A DNA stretch of 28,639 nucleotides from Streptomyces sp. NRRL S-37 (GTDB lineage Bacteria > Actinomycetota > Actinomycetes > Streptomycetales > Streptomycetaceae), in contig NZ_JOIZ01000047.1 in the NCBI RefSeq assembly GCF_000721605.1, forward strand, positions 1 to 28,639, in the 5' to 3' direction. Positions 26,184 to 28,639 of the stretch are shown here, in pieces (within the stretch, counting starts at the first letter, position 1; each line of letters opens with the position of its first letter). Below the pieces are notes generated by a model. The model made no database searches and had not been told where the DNA came from. It saw nothing but the letters and a program-made list of their open reading frames with translations. The translations under genes were made by a program, and so were the position numbers.

Positions 26184-27146
26184 CTACGCCGGCGGGGCGA
26201 ACCCCGTCGAGGGCCGGTCGGCCGACGATCCCTCCCGCGGCGGGGCGGCCCGCTCCCCACGCACCGCGGCTCCCGGATCCGCAGACGGACGCACAGCCGG
26301 CCGCACATCCGGCGCGACGGCTCCAGTGGGGGACACCGGCGGAGCATAGGCACCCGCGGAACCGGCCGTACCCACGGGCCCGCCACCCCCGGCCGGTCCC
26401 TGCCCGAACGCCCGCCGGGCCTCCCGGGCCTGCCGCTCCTGCACCACCGCCGCGAGATACGCCGCAGGCGGCACCCCCGGCGGCACCGGCGCTCCCGTGC
26501 GCCCGGCCAGGTCCGAGGCCAGCCGCTCCGCCATCGACCAGCCGACCTGCGGATCGAGCTGCCCCATCCGCGTCAGGTACTGCCGGACGGCAAGCCACAG
26601 GCCATCGGGCACCGCCGACAGATCGAGCCCCGAGAAACGCCCGGCCAGCCACGGCGGAGGCGGCGGCACGAACCCCGCCTGCCCGACCGGCACCCGCTCC
26701 CGCACGACCAGAGTCCCCGCGAACACATCCCCGAGCCGCCGCCCCCGCGCCGAAACCAGGGACGCGATACAGGCCACGACCCCGAGCGTCATCAGGATCT
26801 CGATCACACCGATCAGCCCCCGCACCAGCGCGTGCCGGAACCGGATCGGCCCCCCGTCGTCCCGCACCACCCGCAGTCCGCAGGCCAGCTTCCCGAGCGA
26901 CCGCCCGTGGCTGAGCGTCTCGACCAGGATCGGCCCGCCGACCAGCACGAGGACGAACAAGGCGATCGAGATCGCGGTCTGCGCCGCCTCGTCCAACGAG
27001 GCCGTGGCAGCCACCAGAGCGATGGTCACCACGACATAGACGGCCACGGCCGCCAGCAGATCGAGCAGCACGGCCAGCGCCCTGCTGGGCAGTCTCGCGG
27101 GGCGCAGCTCCAACGCCACCGCCTCGCCCGTCACCAGCTCACTCAC
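26184..27146 (-). CDS. RDD family membrane protein
   Basis: A 320-residue integral membrane protein of the RDD family (role unknown; some members affect ion transport). The RDD domain is residues ~15-160: LPSRALAVLLDLLAAVAVYVVV (first helix with the conserved Arg and Asp), two further helices, and GRSLGKLACGLRVVRDDGGP leading into RHALVRGLIGVIEIL. The C-terminal half is cytoplasmic, with FVPPPPPWLAG then a Gly/Pro/Ala-rich, probably disordered end. GTG 27146 has gggaaggg about 5 nt upstream; the frame runs to 27293 but without a matching sequence. It is divergent from the SpoIIM-like gene; this RDD/SpoIIM pair is recurrent in actinobacteria and suggests a joint membrane function. Confidence 0.9.
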   Translation of the reverse strand: MSELVTGEAVALELRPARLPSRALAVLLDLLAAVAVYVVVTIALVAATASLDEAAQTAISIALFVLVLVGGPILVETLSHGRSLGKLACGLRVVRDDGGPIRFRHALVRGLIGVIEILMTLGVVACIASLVSARGRRLGDVFAGTLVVRERVPVGQAGFVPPPPPWLAGRFSGLDLSAVPDGLWLAVRQYLTRMGQLDPQVGWSMAERLASDLAGRTGAPVPPGVPPAAYLAAVVQERQAREARRAFGQGPAGGGGPVGTAGSAGAYAPPVSPTGAVAPDVRPAVRPSADPGAAVRGERAAPPREGSSADRPSTGFAPPA

Positions 27147-27295
27147 GCCCGCCGCCCTTCCCTGGCCTGCCCCGAACACCGCCAGTCTGCCAAGCTGATG
27201 GCACATTGCACCGCAGTACGACCAGCAGACCGAGCCGATCACCGTTCCACCGGTCCGGCCGACCGCCGACGAACAGCCGAGGAGCAGGCACACCG

Positions 27296-28303
27296 ATGGA
27301 CCTCGACGTCTTCGTCTCCGCCCACCGCGCGGAGTGGGACCGCCTCGACGCCCTGCTCCGGCGCCAGCGCCGCCTCACCGGCGCGGAGGCCGACGAACTC
27401 GTCGCCCTCTACCAGCGCACGGCCACCCATCTCTCCCTGATCCAGTCGGCCGCCCCCGACCCGCAGCTGACCGGCCGGCTCAGCCAACTGGTGGCACGCG
27501 CGCGCAGTGCGGTGACCGGCGCCCGCCGTGCTTCCTGGCGGGATGTCACGCGCTTCCTGTCCCACAGCTTCCCGGCGGCCGTCTACACGTCACGCCACTG
27601 GTGGGTGCCCACAGCACTCCTCTCCACAGCCGTCGCGGCACTCCTCGGCTGGTGGATAGGCACCCACCCCGAAGTACAGGCGTCCATAGCGGCCCCCGAC
27701 GAGCTGCGCGAGCTCACCCGCCCCGGTGGCGAGTACGAGACGTACTACTCGAGCCACCCCGCGGCCTCCTTCGCCGCCCAGGTCTGGACGAACAACGCGT
27801 GGGCCGCGGCCCTCTGCCTGATCCTGGGTGTCTTCCTGGGTCTGCCGGTCCTCTGGATCCTCTTCCAGAACATGCTCAACCTGGGCGTCGGCTTCGGGCT
27901 GATGTCCTCCGCCGGCCGTCTCGACACCTTCCTCGGCCTGGTCCTGCCGCACGGCCTCCTGGAACTCACCGCGGTCTTCGTCGCGGCCGGAACCGGCCTC
28001 CGCCTCGGCTGGACCGTCATCGACCCGGGCCCCCGCACCCGACGTGCCGCCTTGGCGGCGGAAGGCCGGGCGGCCCTGGCCATGGCGATCGGCCTCGCCC
28101 TGGTCCTCTTCGTCTCCGGTGCCATCGAAGGCTTCGTCACCCCGTCGGGCCTGCCCACCTGGGCGCGCATCACCATCGGGGTCGTCGCCGAGCTGGCCTT
28201 CCTGGCCTACGTCTATGTCCTGGGCGGACGTGCGGCGCGCGCCGGCGAGACCGGCGACCTGGAGGCATTCGAACGCAGCGCCGACGTGCCCACGGCCGCC
28301 TGA
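27296..28303 (+). CDS. Stage II sporulation protein M-like (DUF95) membrane protein
   Basis: A 335-residue protein of the SpoIIM/DUF95 family. The N-terminal ~90 residues are soluble and helical (FVSAHRAEWDRLDALLRRQ, ADELVALYQRTATHLSLIQ). About five membrane helices follow: HWWVPTALLSTAVAALLGWW, NNAWAAALCLILGVFLGLP, then GVGFGLMSSA, the family motif LPHGLLELTAVFVAAGTGLRLG (~220-241), and GRAALAMAIGLALVLFVSGAIEGF. In Bacillus SpoIIM is needed for engulfment; streptomycetes have no engulfment, so the function here is unknown. ATG 27296 has gaggag about 11 nt upstream. It is divergent from RDD (149 bp gap) and is followed by the rrn promoter. Confidence 0.9.
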   Translation: MDLDVFVSAHRAEWDRLDALLRRQRRLTGAEADELVALYQRTATHLSLIQSAAPDPQLTGRLSQLVARARSAVTGARRASWRDVTRFLSHSFPAAVYTSRHWWVPTALLSTAVAALLGWWIGTHPEVQASIAAPDELRELTRPGGEYETYYSSHPAASFAAQVWTNNAWAAALCLILGVFLGLPVLWILFQNMLNLGVGFGLMSSAGRLDTFLGLVLPHGLLELTAVFVAAGTGLRLGWTVIDPGPRTRRAALAAEGRAALAMAIGLALVLFVSGAIEGFVTPSGLPTWARITIGVVAELAFLAYVYVLGGRAARAGETGDLEAFERSADVPTAA

Positions 28304-28356
28304 TGTGCATGAGCCCTCGCTGAGCTGCTAGTCTCCTCTTCGCCCCGCAGGAACCG

Positions 28357-28385
28357 TTGACACGGAGCAGGCGGGGAGGTAGATT
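28357..28385 (+). promoter_or_regulatory. rrn operon promoter, consensus type
   Basis: TTGACA (28357-28362), exactly 17 bp, then TAGATT (28380-28385): a near-perfect housekeeping promoter, fitting the first promoter of a Streptomyces rRNA operon. Start of transcription near 28392. It is the best promoter in the window. Confidence 0.85.
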
Positions 28386-28639
28386 CAAACAGTTGCCTGG
28401 AGATGGGGTCTGACCCCGAGGGCGACAGTGAGCATCTATCGGCTTCTCATCGAAACGTTGATTTCGGAGAAGCACTTCCCGATGAATCGGAAAACAAGGG
28501 CCGGTAAGTCCGCCCCGAAACTTCTGATAAAGTCGGAACTGCCGGAAAGGGAAACGCGGAAGCGGAACCCCGGAAAGCACCGAGGAAATCGGATCGGAAA
28601 GATCTGATAGAGTCGGAAACGCAAGACCGAAGGGAAGCG
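28386..28639 (+). other. rRNA operon leader with further promoters (16S not reached)
   Basis: The stretch is clearly less GC-rich than the rest and has no ORF. It carries a duplicated tctgata(a/g)agtcggaa at 28524-28538 and 28604-28618, containing -10 boxes TAAAGT (28528-28533) and TAGAGT (28608-28613). GGAA-rich sequence ending cgcaagaccgaagggaagcg is the well-known leader upstream of Streptomyces 16S rRNA. -35 boxes for the two downstream promoters are poor. The window stops before the 16S gene. Confidence 0.82.

Overview
The window is typical of a Streptomyces chromosome core region. GC is very high, starts are ATG or GTG with GGAGG-like ribosome sites, and the gene set (whiB, F420 biosynthesis, GDP-mannose synthesis, TIGR03089, DUF3499, DUF5719, SpoIIM/RDD pair, rrn leader) is the conserved actinobacterial 'whiB-fbi-man-sahH' neighbourhood. 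From memory, gene order closely matches the S. coelicolor locus around whiB, and part of it matches the mycobacterial whiB2-fbiA-fbiB-man region. I see no prophage, transposase, CRISPR array, tRNA or biosynthetic cluster.

Layout. 1-2.5 kb: a TIGR03089 protein (minus), divergent from a secreted zinc amidase of the PGRP family (plus). 2.6-3.7 kb: manC (GDP-mannose pyrophosphorylase), followed by tandem hairpin repeats and a 119-bp dispersed repeat. 4.3-8.1 kb, minus strand: cysteine dioxygenase, fbiA and fbiB (a tight run), then a hairpin and an AlkA-like DNA glycosylase. In the cysteine dioxygenase leader (8.1-8.4 kb) is a 30-codon upstream ORF ending in four TGT cysteine codons, which looks like an attenuator. 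8.8-14.6 kb, plus: whiB, a 1233-residue membrane glycosyltransferase, and a DUF5719 protein overlapping it by 4 bp, followed by a second 119-bp repeat. 14.8-17.7 kb: a metallopeptidase-family protein (minus), DUF3499 and a lactate permease (plus). 17.8-23.3 kb, plus: manB, a third repeat copy, Trm112-like protein, SIS-domain isomerase-like protein, manA and a cation-diffusion transporter, closed by a strong terminator. 23.4-23.6 kb: remains of a small membrane protein broken by a 10-bp tandem duplication. 23.9-26.2 kb: sahH, two terminators and a protein of unknown function. 26.2-28.3 kb: RDD protein and SpoIIM-like protein, divergent. 28.3-28.6 kb: a consensus promoter and the leader of an rRNA operon whose 16S gene lies beyond the window.

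How it fits together. ManA (Fru6P to Man6P), ManB (Man6P to Man1P) and ManC (Man1P to GDP-Man) form one pathway feeding protein mannosylation and envelope glycans; the large glycosyltransferase and the amidase are also envelope functions. FbiA and FbiB finish the F420 cofactor. WhiB is the sporulation regulator. SahH recycles S-adenosylhomocysteine and cysteine dioxygenase removes excess cysteine, so sulfur amino-acid metabolism is represented twice. The most interesting signals are the cysteine uORF, which could place F420 genes under cysteine control, the three-copy dispersed palindromic repeat, and the freshly broken small gene.
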